Assembly (NCBI GenBank): GCA_963770865.1
Contig: CAVYRD010000006.1
Coordinates: 1-64,000 of the forward strand
From: Miltoncostaea sp963770865
Lineage (GTDB): Bacteria; Actinomycetota; Thermoleophilia; Miltoncostaeales; Miltoncostaeaceae
Direction of reading: 5' to 3'
DNA length: 64,000 nucleotides
Shown here: piece after piece, positions 18,162 through 27,658 of the stretch
How positions within the stretch are numbered: the stretch's first letter is position 1
Layout: every line of letters begins with the position of its first letter
The notes under the pieces: generated by a model
What the model was told of the DNA's origin: nothing
What the model saw: the letters and a program-made list of their open reading frames with translations, nothing else
The model's database searches: none
Position numbers and translations under genes: made by a program

Positions 18162-19127
18162 GTGCGTGTGCTGATCACCGGCGCCACCGGCTTCGCCGGG
18201 CGCCACCTCTCCTCCTACGTCGCCGCGCTCGGCCACGAGGTGCACGGGCTCGTCCGCCCCGGCCGCGAGGGGGCCCTTCCGGCGGGGGTCGTGCCGCACG
18301 CCGCCGACCTGCGCGACCCGGCCGCGGTCGCCGCGGTGCTGGAGGCCTCCGGGGCCGGGCGGGTCTTCCACCTCGCCGGCGCGTCCTCCGTCGGGCGCTC
18401 CTTCGCCGAGCCGGTCGCCACGTGGGACGTCAACCTGGGCGGCACCCTCGGGGTGCTGGAGGCGCTGCGCACCGCCGCCCCGGCGACGCCGGCGCTGATC
18501 GTGACCAGCGGCGAGATCCACGGCCGCGTGCCGGTGGAGGACCTCCCGGTCACCGCCGACACCCCGCTGCGGCCGATCTCGCCCTACGGTGCCTCGAAGG
18601 CCGCGGCCGACCTCGCCGCGGGCCAGTACCGGGCCTCCTACGGCGTCCACGCCCAGCGCGTGCGCGCCTTCAACCACGTCGGCCCCGGACAGGACCCGCG
18701 CTTCGTCCTGCCCAACGTCGCCCGCCAGATCGCCCGCGCCGAGCGCGACGGGGCCGACGGCGTGGAGGTGGTGGTCGGGAACATCGACACCCGCCGCGAC
18801 TTCATCGACGTGCGCGACATGGTGCGCGCCTACTGGCTCCTGCTGGAGCGCGGCGACCCCGACGTCGTGTACCTCGCCTGCGGGGGCCGCTCGCTGCCGG
18901 TGCGCCGTCTGATCGAGGGCCTCGCGCCGCTCGCGCGGGTGCCCGTGACCTTCCGCTCAGACCCCGGCCTGCGCCGGGACGGGGAGCAGGCCGACCTCTA
19001 TGGTTCGCCCGCGCGCCTGCGCGCCGACACCGGGTGGAGCCCGGAGATCCCCATCGACACGACGTTGGCCGACACCCTGGAGTGGTGGAGGGACCGCGTG
19101 GCCCGCGAGAACGACAGCGAGGAGTGA
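18162..19127 (+). CDS. rmd: GDP-4-dehydro-6-deoxy-D-mannose reductase-like short-chain dehydrogenase
   Basis: Extended SDR/NAD-sugar epimerase fold, 321 residues. The nucleotide loop is GATGFAGRHL near residue 8. The catalytic Ser lies in VTSGEIHG, and the YxxxK pair is in SPYGASKAAADLA. The conserved RVRAFNHVGPGQ is seen. The family reduces the 4-keto product of Gmd to GDP-D-rhamnose, and gmd follows three bases later, which supports that role. Other 4-reductases of the group (GDP-fucose type) cannot be fully excluded. The start is GTG (VRVLITGATG), 70 bases from the divergent membrane-protein gene. Confidence 0.85.
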   Translation: MRVLITGATGFAGRHLSSYVAALGHEVHGLVRPGREGALPAGVVPHAADLRDPAAVAAVLEASGAGRVFHLAGASSVGRSFAEPVATWDVNLGGTLGVLEALRTAAPATPALIVTSGEIHGRVPVEDLPVTADTPLRPISPYGASKAAADLAAGQYRASYGVHAQRVRAFNHVGPGQDPRFVLPNVARQIARAERDGADGVEVVVGNIDTRRDFIDVRDMVRAYWLLLERGDPDVVYLACGGRSLPVRRLIEGLAPLARVPVTFRSDPGLRRDGEQADLYGSPARLRADTGWSPEIPIDTTLADTLEWWRDRVARENDSEE

Positions 19128-19129
19128 CC

Positions 19130-20094
<965 letters not shown>

Positions 20095-20098
<4 letters not shown>

Positions 20099-20897
20099 CG
20101 AGCCTCGCGACCACGCGGGAGGACTACGGGCGCTACGCCCCGTTCTTCCGCAACCTGGTCAAGCGCGAGGTGCGCCAGAAGTACAAGGGCTCGCTGTTCG
20201 GCCTGGTCTGGACCATGGTCACGCCGGCGCTGATCGTTGCCTCGTACTGGCTGGTCTTCACGTACGTCTTCAAGGCGGTGGACTACCCCCACTACGCCCT
20301 GTTCCTGTTCACCGGGCTCGTGGTGTGGACGTTCTTCTTCGGCGGCATCCAGACCGCGTCGTCGAGCATCGTGAGCAACGCCAACCTGGTGAAGAAGGTG
20401 CGCTTCCCGCGCGAGATCGTGCCGGTGTCGGCGATCCTCGCCAAGGCTTCACCGCTGGCGCGATGTTCGTGCTCGCGCTGCCGCTGTGCCTCTGGTTCAA
20501 CGAGGGCTCGTACCTGCCGCTGATCGTGCTGCCGATCTTCGTCCTCTTCCTGGCTGGCCTGACGATCGGCCTCGGCCTGATGCTGGCCGGCGCCAACGTC
20601 TACTTCCGCGACGTGGAGCACATCGTCGCGGCGATCGGAGTGCCCTGGTTCTTCATCACACCGATCTTCTACACCTTCGACAAGCTGCCCCATCCGATCC
20701 CGGGTGGCCTGGAGAACCTCCTCTACTACGGCAACCCGATCACGCCGTTCCTGTCGGCCATCCGGGACATCATGTTCTTCGGCGGCTGGCCGGACGCCGG
20801 TGACTGGATCTACTGCGGGGTGGGCGGGGCGCTCGTGCTGGTCGTCGGCATACGCCTGTTCCGGCGTCTCGAGCGCGAGATGGCGGTCGAGCTCTAG
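20095..20897 (+). CDS. wzm: polysaccharide ABC transporter permease, frameshifted as given
   Basis: ABC-2 permease that exports O-antigen-like polysaccharide with Wzt. The N-terminal half (FRNLVKREVRQKYKGSLFGL, with VWTMVTPALIVASYW) reads from the GTG at 20095. The C-terminal half (GAMFVLALPLCLWF to FFITPIFYTFDKLPHPIPGG and RRLEREMAVEL) reads one frame over. One base appears to be missing near 20448, in AAGGCTTC, where AAGGGCTTC would restore an intact protein of about 267 residues. It follows gmd with a GTGA overlap and converges with the ATPase gene, overlapping by four bases. Confidence 0.85.
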
Positions 20898-22181
20898 GAG
20901 GCGGAGGCCGGCGCGCTGGCGGGCTGGAACTCCAGCTCCGCGGCCAGGTCCACCAGCCCCACGCTGGCGTTCGAGGAGAAGACGCTGAACTCGAGCCAGC
21001 GCTCGAGCCAGTCGTAGACCTCGCTCTCGTCGTGCGAGTGCAGCGCGACGGTCACCGCGAAGCGCCCCTCGTGGAGCGGCAGACGCGGCAGCGCGAAGCG
21101 CACAACGCCCGACGACACACGCTCCTCGGTCATGAAGCCCTGACGCACGCTGTTGGTGCCGTAGCAGAGGGCCCCCTCGGCGGAGTGGACCACGATGCCG
21201 ACGCTCGGGAACGGCAAGCCCTCCTCGCCGGCGAACTCCAGCTCCACGGTGAGCCGGTCGCCCGACGGAAGGCGTCCGTCTCCCGCTCGCTGGCCGTCGA
21301 GCAGGCGGCAGGCGTGATCACGACGCGCGGTTGCCCCAGCGGCGGTCGGAGTCGCTCGGCCTGCTCGGGCGCGGCGCCCCGTCGTCCTCGGCGTCGATCG
21401 GGGTGCGCGAGCCCTGGCTCGCCAGCAGGCGGTGGTAGCGCGGCATCACCGTCGCGCGGCGCGCCGTCGGCAGAGCGACACGGCCGGCCTCCAGCAGCAC
21501 GACGCGGTCGCACATGCTCTCGATGGCCGACGCGTCGTGGGACACGAAGATCAGCGTGCCGCCGTGGCGCCGGAATTCGTGCATCCGCCCGTGGCACTTG
21601 AGCTGGAAGGCCTCGTCGCCGACGGCGAAGACCTCGTCGAGCAGCATGATCTCGGCGCGCACGTGGCTCGCCACCGAGAAGGCCAGCCGCATCTGCATGC
21701 CGCTGGAGTAGGTGCGCACCGGTGCGTCGATGAAGTCCGACAGCTCGGCGAAGTAGACGATCTCGTCGAAGCGCTCCTCGATCTCGCGCTCGGGGATGCC
21801 GAGGATCGACGCGTTCAGGTGCAGGTTCTCGCGCCCGCTGAAGTCCGGGTGGAAGCCCGCGCCCAGCTCCAGCATCGACGCGATCGTGCCCGCCGCCGCC
21901 ACGGTCCCCTCGGTCGGCTCCATGATCCCGGCGAGCAGCTTCAGCAGCGTGCTCTTGCCCGACCCGTTGCGGCCCACCAGGCCCACGGACTCGCCGGGCT
22001 CGATGGTCAGGTCGACGTCGCGCAGCGCCCAGAACTCAGTGCCCCGCGTGCGCCCGCCGCGGCGCAGGATCATCTCCTTGAGCGTCAGGTTGCGGTCGCT
22101 GACCACCCTGTAGCGGCGCGACACGCCCGCGACGCGGATGGCTCCTGGCGGGATGGCGGACACGGCGACGGACGGTACCAC
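20894..22181 (-). CDS. wzt: polysaccharide ABC transporter ATPase with C-terminal glycan-recognition domain, frameshifted as given
   Basis: Energises Wzm. The N-terminal 240 residues are a full ABC ATPase: Walker A GRNGSGKST (residues 70-78), signature YSSGMQMRLAF and Walker B IMLLDEVFAVGDE. After RRWGNR the frame breaks twice near 21310-21335. The rest (LLDGQRAGDGRLPSGDRLTV, then ELEFAGEEGLPFPSVGI to DLAAELEFQPASA) is a Wzt C-terminal beta-sandwich domain, which in characterised systems binds the finished glycan end. The GTG at 22181 is taken as the start, and an in-frame GTG lies 18 bases further in. Unusually, its permease partner is on the opposite strand. Confidence 0.85.
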
Positions 22182-22196
22182 CGGCCCCGACCGGGC

Positions 22197-23339
22197 TCAC
22201 CCGTCGGCGCGGCGCGCGATGACGGCGTAGTCCATGTCGCCGAAGGCCAGGTCGTCGAGGCGCTGGATCGCCTCGTTGATCTGGGCCACCAGCGGGCGTC
22301 AGCTCGGGCGGTTCGCCGGTCACCGGGTTGGCGCGTCGCTGCGGCGGGCACGGGCGACAGGTACTCGATCTCCGGCGGGTCGAAGCCGGACGATCTCCAG
22401 GATGAAGGCGAGCGTCTCCGGGAAGACCGGCCGCAGGTGGGTCGGGTCGCAGGAGAAGTTGATCGCGCCGGCGATGAGCGACTTCGGGTTGGGCGTCTCG
22501 GCGATCAGAAGGCCGCCCGGCCGCAGCGCCGACGCGGCGAGCCGCGCGAAGCGGACGTGGTCGGCCGGCCAGACGTGCTCCAGGACGTGGGAGCAGACGA
22601 TGCCGCCGAGCGAGCCGGGCTCGCGGGCGGCCAGCCAGTCGAAGATGTCGCCGTGCTCGGCGCGCAGGCCCTTCTCGCGGGCGATGGCGACCATCTCCGC
22701 CGACGCGTCCACGCCGAACGCGTCCACGCCGCGCTCGCGCAGCAGCTCGAGCAGCTCGCCGCGCCCGGCGCCGAGGTCGACCACCTCGCCTTTCACGCCG
22801 CGGAACCGGTCGGCGTGACGGCGCTGGCGCTCGCGCACCAGGTCCTCGGGGCCGCGGAAGCGCTCCTCGAAGGCGAGGTAGTCGAAGTCGTCGAGCGGCG
22901 GCACGAGCGGGGCGGCCGCCGCGGCGCCGTCCTCGGCCGGCCGGGACGGCATGGCCGCGCGGGTCCGCTCGATGGCGTCCGCGCGATGGCGGTTCTCCAG
23001 CAGCCGCAGCCGCGCGTTGAGGTCTCCCAGCGAGGCGTCGACCGCGGTGAGCGAGGCGTCCACCCGGGCGGTCAGGGTGCGCAGCGCGTCCTCGGCCGCC
23101 TCGCGGGCGGCGCGCTCGTCCACCACCTGGCGCTGCAGGTAGGCGATCGCCTCGCGCAGCAGCACCTCGAAGTCGCGCTGCTCCCGGTACCAGGCCTGCT
23201 CGGTGATGAGCACGCCGCGGCGCGCGGCCCGGCGCGTGCGCGCGACCGTGCCGCCGGGGTCGTCGGCCGCCAGGTCGAGGCGCGGGCGGACGCTCCGCAG
23301 CAGGTGGTTGACCGGGTTGGCCTCGGGCTCCCGGCTCAT
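22197..23339 (-). pseudogene. coiled-coil SAM-dependent methyltransferase, reading frame broken near its 3' end
   Basis: Residues 1-120 are basic and then helical/coiled coil (LREAIAYLQRQVVDERAARE, DASLGDLNARLRLLENR). A class I methyltransferase follows, with the SAM loop VVDLGAGRGELLELL and the acidic VDASAEMVAIAREKG, then CSHVLEHVWPADHV. About three single-base lesions near 22390, 22325 and 22285 disrupt the tail. The corrected tail reads LVAQINEAIQRLDDLAFGDM and stops at 22197. Next to wzt, such enzymes often modify the growing chain end and set chain length (WbdD-like), which is inference here. The ATG start overlaps the previous stop. Confidence 0.75.
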
Positions 23340-24058
23340 GCGCCCGCCGCCAGCACCAGGGCCTCGGCGAAGCGGCCGCTGACCACCTCGATCGGTTCGA
23401 GCAGCATCGCCTCACGCCTCCCGCGTCGCGCAAGCGCCCTCGCGAGCGGCCGCGTCGTGTGAAGGAGACGTGTCGCCTCGAGGGCCTCGAGGGACGTTCG
23501 CGACAGCATCGCCCCGCCCCGGCGCATCATGCCACGGGCGGGCGCGCCCGGCAGCGCGACCACGGCCGCCCCGCGGGCCCAGGCCTCGACCGCCCCGGCG
23601 AGCGCGGCCGGGCCGCCCACCCAGGACACGGCGGGCCCGTCGGCCGGCAGCGGGCCGATCTCCGCCTCCCAGAGCTCGGCGAGGCGGCCGCCCAGGTCGC
23701 CGGGGTCCACGCCGCGCGCCGGGGGCTGGTCCTCCGGCCGCGGCACGCCGGTCACCACGAGGGGTCCGCGCACGACGCCGGCCAGGCCGGGCGCCTCGCC
23801 CGGGTCGACGGCCACGGCCACGGCGGCCGTCGCCAGCAGCGCGGCGGCGAAGGGCGAGGGGGCGTGGCCGCGCAGCGCGGGGACCACCACCCGCGGCCCC
23901 GGTGGCAGCCGGCGCGCGAGCCCGGGGTCGTCGGCGCCCACGGCCACGACGACGTCGTCCAGGAACCGGTCCAGCCCGCCGCGCAGGTCGTCGACGACCC
24001 GCCCAATCACCCGGCGCACGGGGCCCGGGACGCCCTCGCCGTAGACGACGGCCGTCAC
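23336..24058 (-). CDS. unknown protein in polysaccharide cluster, possibly glycosyltransferase-derived
   Basis: 240 residues, not recognised. It is rich in Ala, Gly, Val and Arg, without signal peptide or clear membrane helix. The stretch AGAVEAWARGAAVVALPGAP with a following GG and Leu/Arg-rich helices resembles the C-terminal nucleotide-sugar half of GT-B enzymes, but the usual E-x7-E is not clear. It has a GTGA overlap with the glycosyltransferase before it and an ATGA overlap with the methyltransferase after it, so it is surely translated within this operon. It may be a degenerate GT-B partner. Confidence 0.6.
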   Translation of the reverse strand: MTAVVYGEGVPGPVRRVIGRVVDDLRGGLDRFLDDVVVAVGADDPGLARRLPPGPRVVVPALRGHAPSPFAAALLATAAVAVAVDPGEAPGLAGVVRGPLVVTGVPRPEDQPPARGVDPGDLGGRLAELWEAEIGPLPADGPAVSWVGGPAALAGAVEAWARGAAVVALPGAPARGMMRRGGAMLSRTSLEALEATRLLHTTRPLARALARRGRREAMLLEPIEVVSGRFAEALVLAAGA

Positions 24059-25128
24059 GACATCGCCTCGACGAAGGAGATCAGCCGCTCGGCCACGGCG
24101 TCGTGATCGACGCGCTGCAGCTGCGCCGCGCGCGCAGCGTCGAGGCGCGCGGCGAGCAGGGGGTTGGAGAGCACCTCGATCACCGCCTCGGCCACCAGCG
24201 ACGGCGTCTTGTCGTCCAGCAGCAGCCCGGCGTCGCCGAGGGTCTCCGGCACGGCACTCGACGCGTAGGCGACGATCGGCAGCCCCGCCGCCATCGCCTC
24301 GATCAGCGGCACGCAGAAGCCCTCGTGGTCTGAGAGGCACAGGAAGAGGTCGGCGTCGGCGTAGCGCCGCGCCAGCTCCCGGTCGCTGACCGAGCCCACG
24401 AAGCGCACCCGGTCGTCCACCCCGAGGGACCGCGCGAGCTGCGTGCAGTGGTCCGTGTAGGCGGGCACCGCGGTCCAGGCGCCCACCAGCCACAGCTCGT
24501 GGTCGAGGCCGGCGTCGGCCAGGGCGGCGCTCACCATGATCAGGTGGTGCTGCGCCTTGTTGGGCACCCCGCGCCCGACGAACAGGATCCGCGCCGGCCC
24601 GTCGCCCGAGCGCGGCGTGCGCGGGCTCCGCGGCAGGGGCTGGCGCATGATGCCGAGCACCCGTCCGGGGCCGAAGCCCAGCTCCTCCAGCTCGGCGGCG
24701 TTGTAGGCCGAGTCGGCGCCCACCGGGGACACCCGGCCGGCGAGCTCGGACAGCCGCCGCCGGCCGATCGCGCAGTCGAGCGCGATGCTCGGCGCGAAGC
24801 GCCACAGCAGGTCCGCCGGGGTGATGTTGTGGTAATGGATCGCGCACCGGCGGCAGCGCTCCAGCACATGGAAGAACGCCGGGCTGGCGATGGAGTAGTG
24901 GAGGATCGCGCCGTCGTCCGGGGCCGCGATGCGGTCCCAGTCGGTGACCGGGTGGACCTGGCCCGCGAGGTCCGGGTGGATGTGGTCGGCCTCGACGAAG
25001 ATCTCCGACCGCAGCCCGTGGGCGCGCAGCACGTCCCGGGCCTCGAGCATGTGGTGCGTGATCGCGTCGCGCGGCGCCGCGCCGGCGGCCACCTGGTGCA
25101 CGCCGTCGCCCGGCGTCAGGGGGCTCAC
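24055..25128 (-). CDS. glycosyltransferase family 4 (GT-B)
   Basis: Intact 357-residue enzyme likely to add a sugar to a lipid-linked glycan at the inner membrane face. N-terminal acceptor half: VVSPLTPGDGVHQVAAG and HYHNITPADLLWRFAPS. C-terminal donor half: ILFVGRGVPNKAQHHLI, WLVGAWTAVPAY, and the E-x7-E type loop LSDHEGFCVPLIEAMAAG followed by PIVAYASSAVPETLG. The start is GTG in a GTGA overlap with the upstream GT4. Donor and acceptor are unknown. Confidence 0.88.
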   Translation of the reverse strand: MSPLTPGDGVHQVAAGAAPRDAITHHMLEARDVLRAHGLRSEIFVEADHIHPDLAGQVHPVTDWDRIAAPDDGAILHYSIASPAFFHVLERCRRCAIHYHNITPADLLWRFAPSIALDCAIGRRRLSELAGRVSPVGADSAYNAAELEELGFGPGRVLGIMRQPLPRSPRTPRSGDGPARILFVGRGVPNKAQHHLIMVSAALADAGLDHELWLVGAWTAVPAYTDHCTQLARSLGVDDRVRFVGSVSDRELARRYADADLFLCLSDHEGFCVPLIEAMAAGLPIVAYASSAVPETLGDAGLLLDDKTPSLVAEAVIEVLSNPLLAARLDAARAAQLQRVDHDAVAERLISFVEAMS

Positions 25129-26319
25129 GACCAGTCCTCCAGGGCGCCCAGGAAGCGCTCGCGCACCGCGGGCCAGGAGAAGGTCTCGCGGGTGTAGTGG
25201 GCGCCGGCCTCGGCCATCCGCCGCTGCAGGCCGGCGTCGCCGGCCACCAGGTCGAGGGCCTCGACGAACTCCTGCGGCGAGTCGTACCAGAGCCCGCCGC
25301 CCGAGATGCGGCAGTGCTCGCGCAGCACCGGCGAGCGGCCGTTGACGATCGAGGGCGTCCCGGCCAGCCAGGCCTCCAGGCCCACCATGCCGAGGCTCTC
25401 CAGCTTCGACGGGTTCACCAGCGCGCAGGCGCCGGCGTAGGCCGCCGCGCGGTCCTCGTCGGGGACGAAGCCGAGGTCGATCACCCGCCCCGCGATGTCG
25501 GAGGGCGGGTGAAGGTCGCCCCGGCCCATCAGGGCCAGGGCCGGCGCGCCGGGGCGCCCGCGGCTGAAGTCGCGGTAGGCGTCGAACAGCTCGGGCAGGC
25601 CCTTGGCCACCTCGCGCCGGCCGGCGTAGAGCAGGTAGCCCGGCGCGATGCCGCGTGCGGCGCAGAACGCGGAGACGGCAGCCTCCGGCGGCGGGCTCCA
25701 CGTCGTCGTAGCCCACGCTCACCAGGCGCATCTCGGCGTCCGGCGCCAGTCGCGCGAGCAGCTCGCCCTCGCCGGGCGAGTTCAGCATGTTGCCGCGGAC
25801 GGCCCCGAGCATCCGGCGCACGGCGGGCACCCACGCGTGGGGCTCGTCGTGCACGCACGGGATGAGGGCCGTGCGCTCCGGCCGGGCGGCGGCGGCCCAG
25901 AAGGTGGTGCCGAACAGGTACGGCATGCAGACCAGCCAGTCGTAGCGGCCCGCGTCCTCGGCCGCCTCCTGCAGGCCGGGCGACCAGACCGACTGGCCCA
26001 TCCACTCCACCTGCTCCGCGACGCCGGTGGGGATGCGAAGGTCGATCTGCGCGTGCAGCGCCAGCCAGCGGCCGCCGTCGCGGCCGGGGTTGACGCGGAA
26101 GCGGCGCACCGGCACGCCGCCCTCGACGGTCGTGCCCTCCGGGTGATGGTCGGCCCACGTGAAGTGGTCGATCGCGCAGGTGGTGAGCACCTCGACGGCC
26201 GTCCCGTGGGCCGCGAGGTTCTCCGCCATCAGGCGGCAGAGCGTCTCCGCGCCGCCGACCACGTCGGGGCCGTAGCGCGGGACGACGAATGCGACGCGGG
26301 GACCGTCAGCGCGTGGCAT
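25125..26319 (-). CDS. glycosyltransferase family 4, frameshifted as given
   Basis: The N-terminal half (RVAFVVPRYGPDVVGGAETL, CRLMAENLAAHG) reads from the ATG or GTG at 26319. The C-terminal half (GYLLYAGRREVAKGLPELF, FVPDEDRAAAYAGACALVNP, ESLGMVGLEAWLAG) reads in another frame. The break is near 25690, where GYDDVEP should run into EAAVSAFCAARGIAPGY. With one base corrected it is about 397 residues. It is a close relative of the intact GT4 at 49468-50652, which shares the RYG-x-VAGGAE N-terminus and the LESLG/HESLS donor loop. Confidence 0.82.
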
Positions 26320-27517
26320 GCACGGCGTAGCGCCGGGGCGCGGCGGCCGGTCCCTCCCCGTCCGTCGCCGGGTGGAGCGTCACCGCCGCCGCGGCCAGGC
26401 CCGCGGCCTCGAGGGCCATACGCACGGCGTCGGGGTGCAGGGGGCGCCGGCGGTCCGGGTCGCGCCAGAAGGCCGCGTCGTCGGCGGCCGTGGCGGGGTG
26501 GTGCCCCTCGACCACCGCGAGCCCGTCGGGCGCCAGGGCGCGGGCGAGGCCCGAGGCCAGCGCCGTCAGGCCGGCGCCGTCGAGCCGCTCGACGAGGTCG
26601 GTGACCAGGATCCCCTGCGCGGAGCCCGGCTCCAGGCCGGCGAGGTGGGCGAGCGGGTCGGCGTGGAGCACGGCGCGCCCCTCGGCCGCGGCCGCCCCGG
26701 CCAGTCCGGCGTCGCCCTCGACGCCCTCGGACCCGGCGGCGAGCGCCTCCAGGGCCCGGCCGCTGCCGGCGCCCAGGTGCAGCACGGCGCGGCCGGCGAA
26801 GGCCCCGGCGTAGCCGGCGACGCGCGCGCGGCGATCGTCGTCGTCCTCGGTCGCCTCCAGGCGCAGGCGCAGCGACCCGGCCCCCGCCCCCGGCGCGATG
26901 GTCGCGGCCGACTGGTCCGGCGCCGGCAGGCGCTCCAGCCGGGCGAGGCGCTCGGGCAGGGCCGCGTCGGCCAGCCGTTCGACGGCGGCACGGGCCTCGG
27001 CGATCGTCTGCAGCGAGGCGCGCAGTTCCTCGCGCAGGGCGGCCGTCTCGGCGCGGGCGGCGTCGGCACCCTCGCGCTCGGCGCGCACCTGACGCTCCAG
27101 CGCCGAGACCTCGCGGGCCAGCGCGGACAGGTAGCTCAGCAGCGCCCCGTTGAAGGCGGTCGCCTGGGCGGACATGCCGTACATCGGCTGGCTCGCGCCG
27201 CGCACCAGCAGGCGCTTGATGCGCGACACCGCGCCGCCGACCAGCGGCTTGGTGGAGGCCGCCGTGTCGATCTCGACCCGCTGCACGGCCAGGTCGCGCA
27301 GGCGCTCCAGGTCCTCCAGGCCGAAGGGCTCGCCGTCGTCCTCGGTGGACGCGGCCATCAGGGCGTCGACGCCGTAGAGCCCCTTCGCCTTCTTCTCGGC
27401 CACCCGGCGGCGCAGGTCGCCCATGATCGCCTCGACGTCGAGGGGGTCGCTGTGCCTCGTATGGTTGTCAGGGCTGCTCAGGAGAGACTCCGTGGGGCGG
27501 GCGGGGGGTCGGCGCAC
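26306..27517 (-). CDS. coiled-coil, methyltransferase-like protein of polysaccharide cluster
   Basis: 403 residues from a GTG. The conserved-looking N-terminus is DPLDVEAIMGDLRRRVAEKK, followed by a basic patch (SRIKRLLVRG) and a long coiled coil at residues 115-200 (LSALAREVSALERQVRAERE). The C-terminal third is a degenerate class I methyltransferase fold: HLGAGSGRALEALAAGSEGV in the SAM-loop position and LVTDLVERLDGAGLTALASG after it. SAM binding is uncertain. The true start could be downstream of the Arg/Pro-rich first residues. Its end overlaps the next GT4 by 14 bases. A role in chain modification or as a scaffold is inferred from the paralogous design of the 22197-23339 protein. Confidence 0.7.
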   Translation of the reverse strand: MRRPPARPTESLLSSPDNHTRHSDPLDVEAIMGDLRRRVAEKKAKGLYGVDALMAASTEDDGEPFGLEDLERLRDLAVQRVEIDTAASTKPLVGGAVSRIKRLLVRGASQPMYGMSAQATAFNGALLSYLSALAREVSALERQVRAEREGADAARAETAALREELRASLQTIAEARAAVERLADAALPERLARLERLPAPDQSAATIAPGAGAGSLRLRLEATEDDDDRRARVAGYAGAFAGRAVLHLGAGSGRALEALAAGSEGVEGDAGLAGAAAAEGRAVLHADPLAHLAGLEPGSAQGILVTDLVERLDGAGLTALASGLARALAPDGLAVVEGHHPATAADDAAFWRDPDRRRPLHPDAVRMALEAAGLAAAAVTLHPATDGEGPAAAPRRYAVHATR

Positions 27518-27658
27518 GAGCCTATTTCATCCATACGGCCGCCCGCAGACGGGGGTCGCGATCGGCGCGCCGGGCGCCCGGGGGGATTCGGGGTCCGCGG
27601 TTGCACTCTCCGCCGCCGGCCACCCGTCACGCTCCCGGGGTTCCACCGAATCACCACC

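Noticed and set aside
20440..20460. Programmed ribosomal frameshift in the wzm gene
   Set aside because: No slippery heptamer or downstream structure stands out, and many other genes in the region carry similar breaks. Sequence error or decay is simpler.
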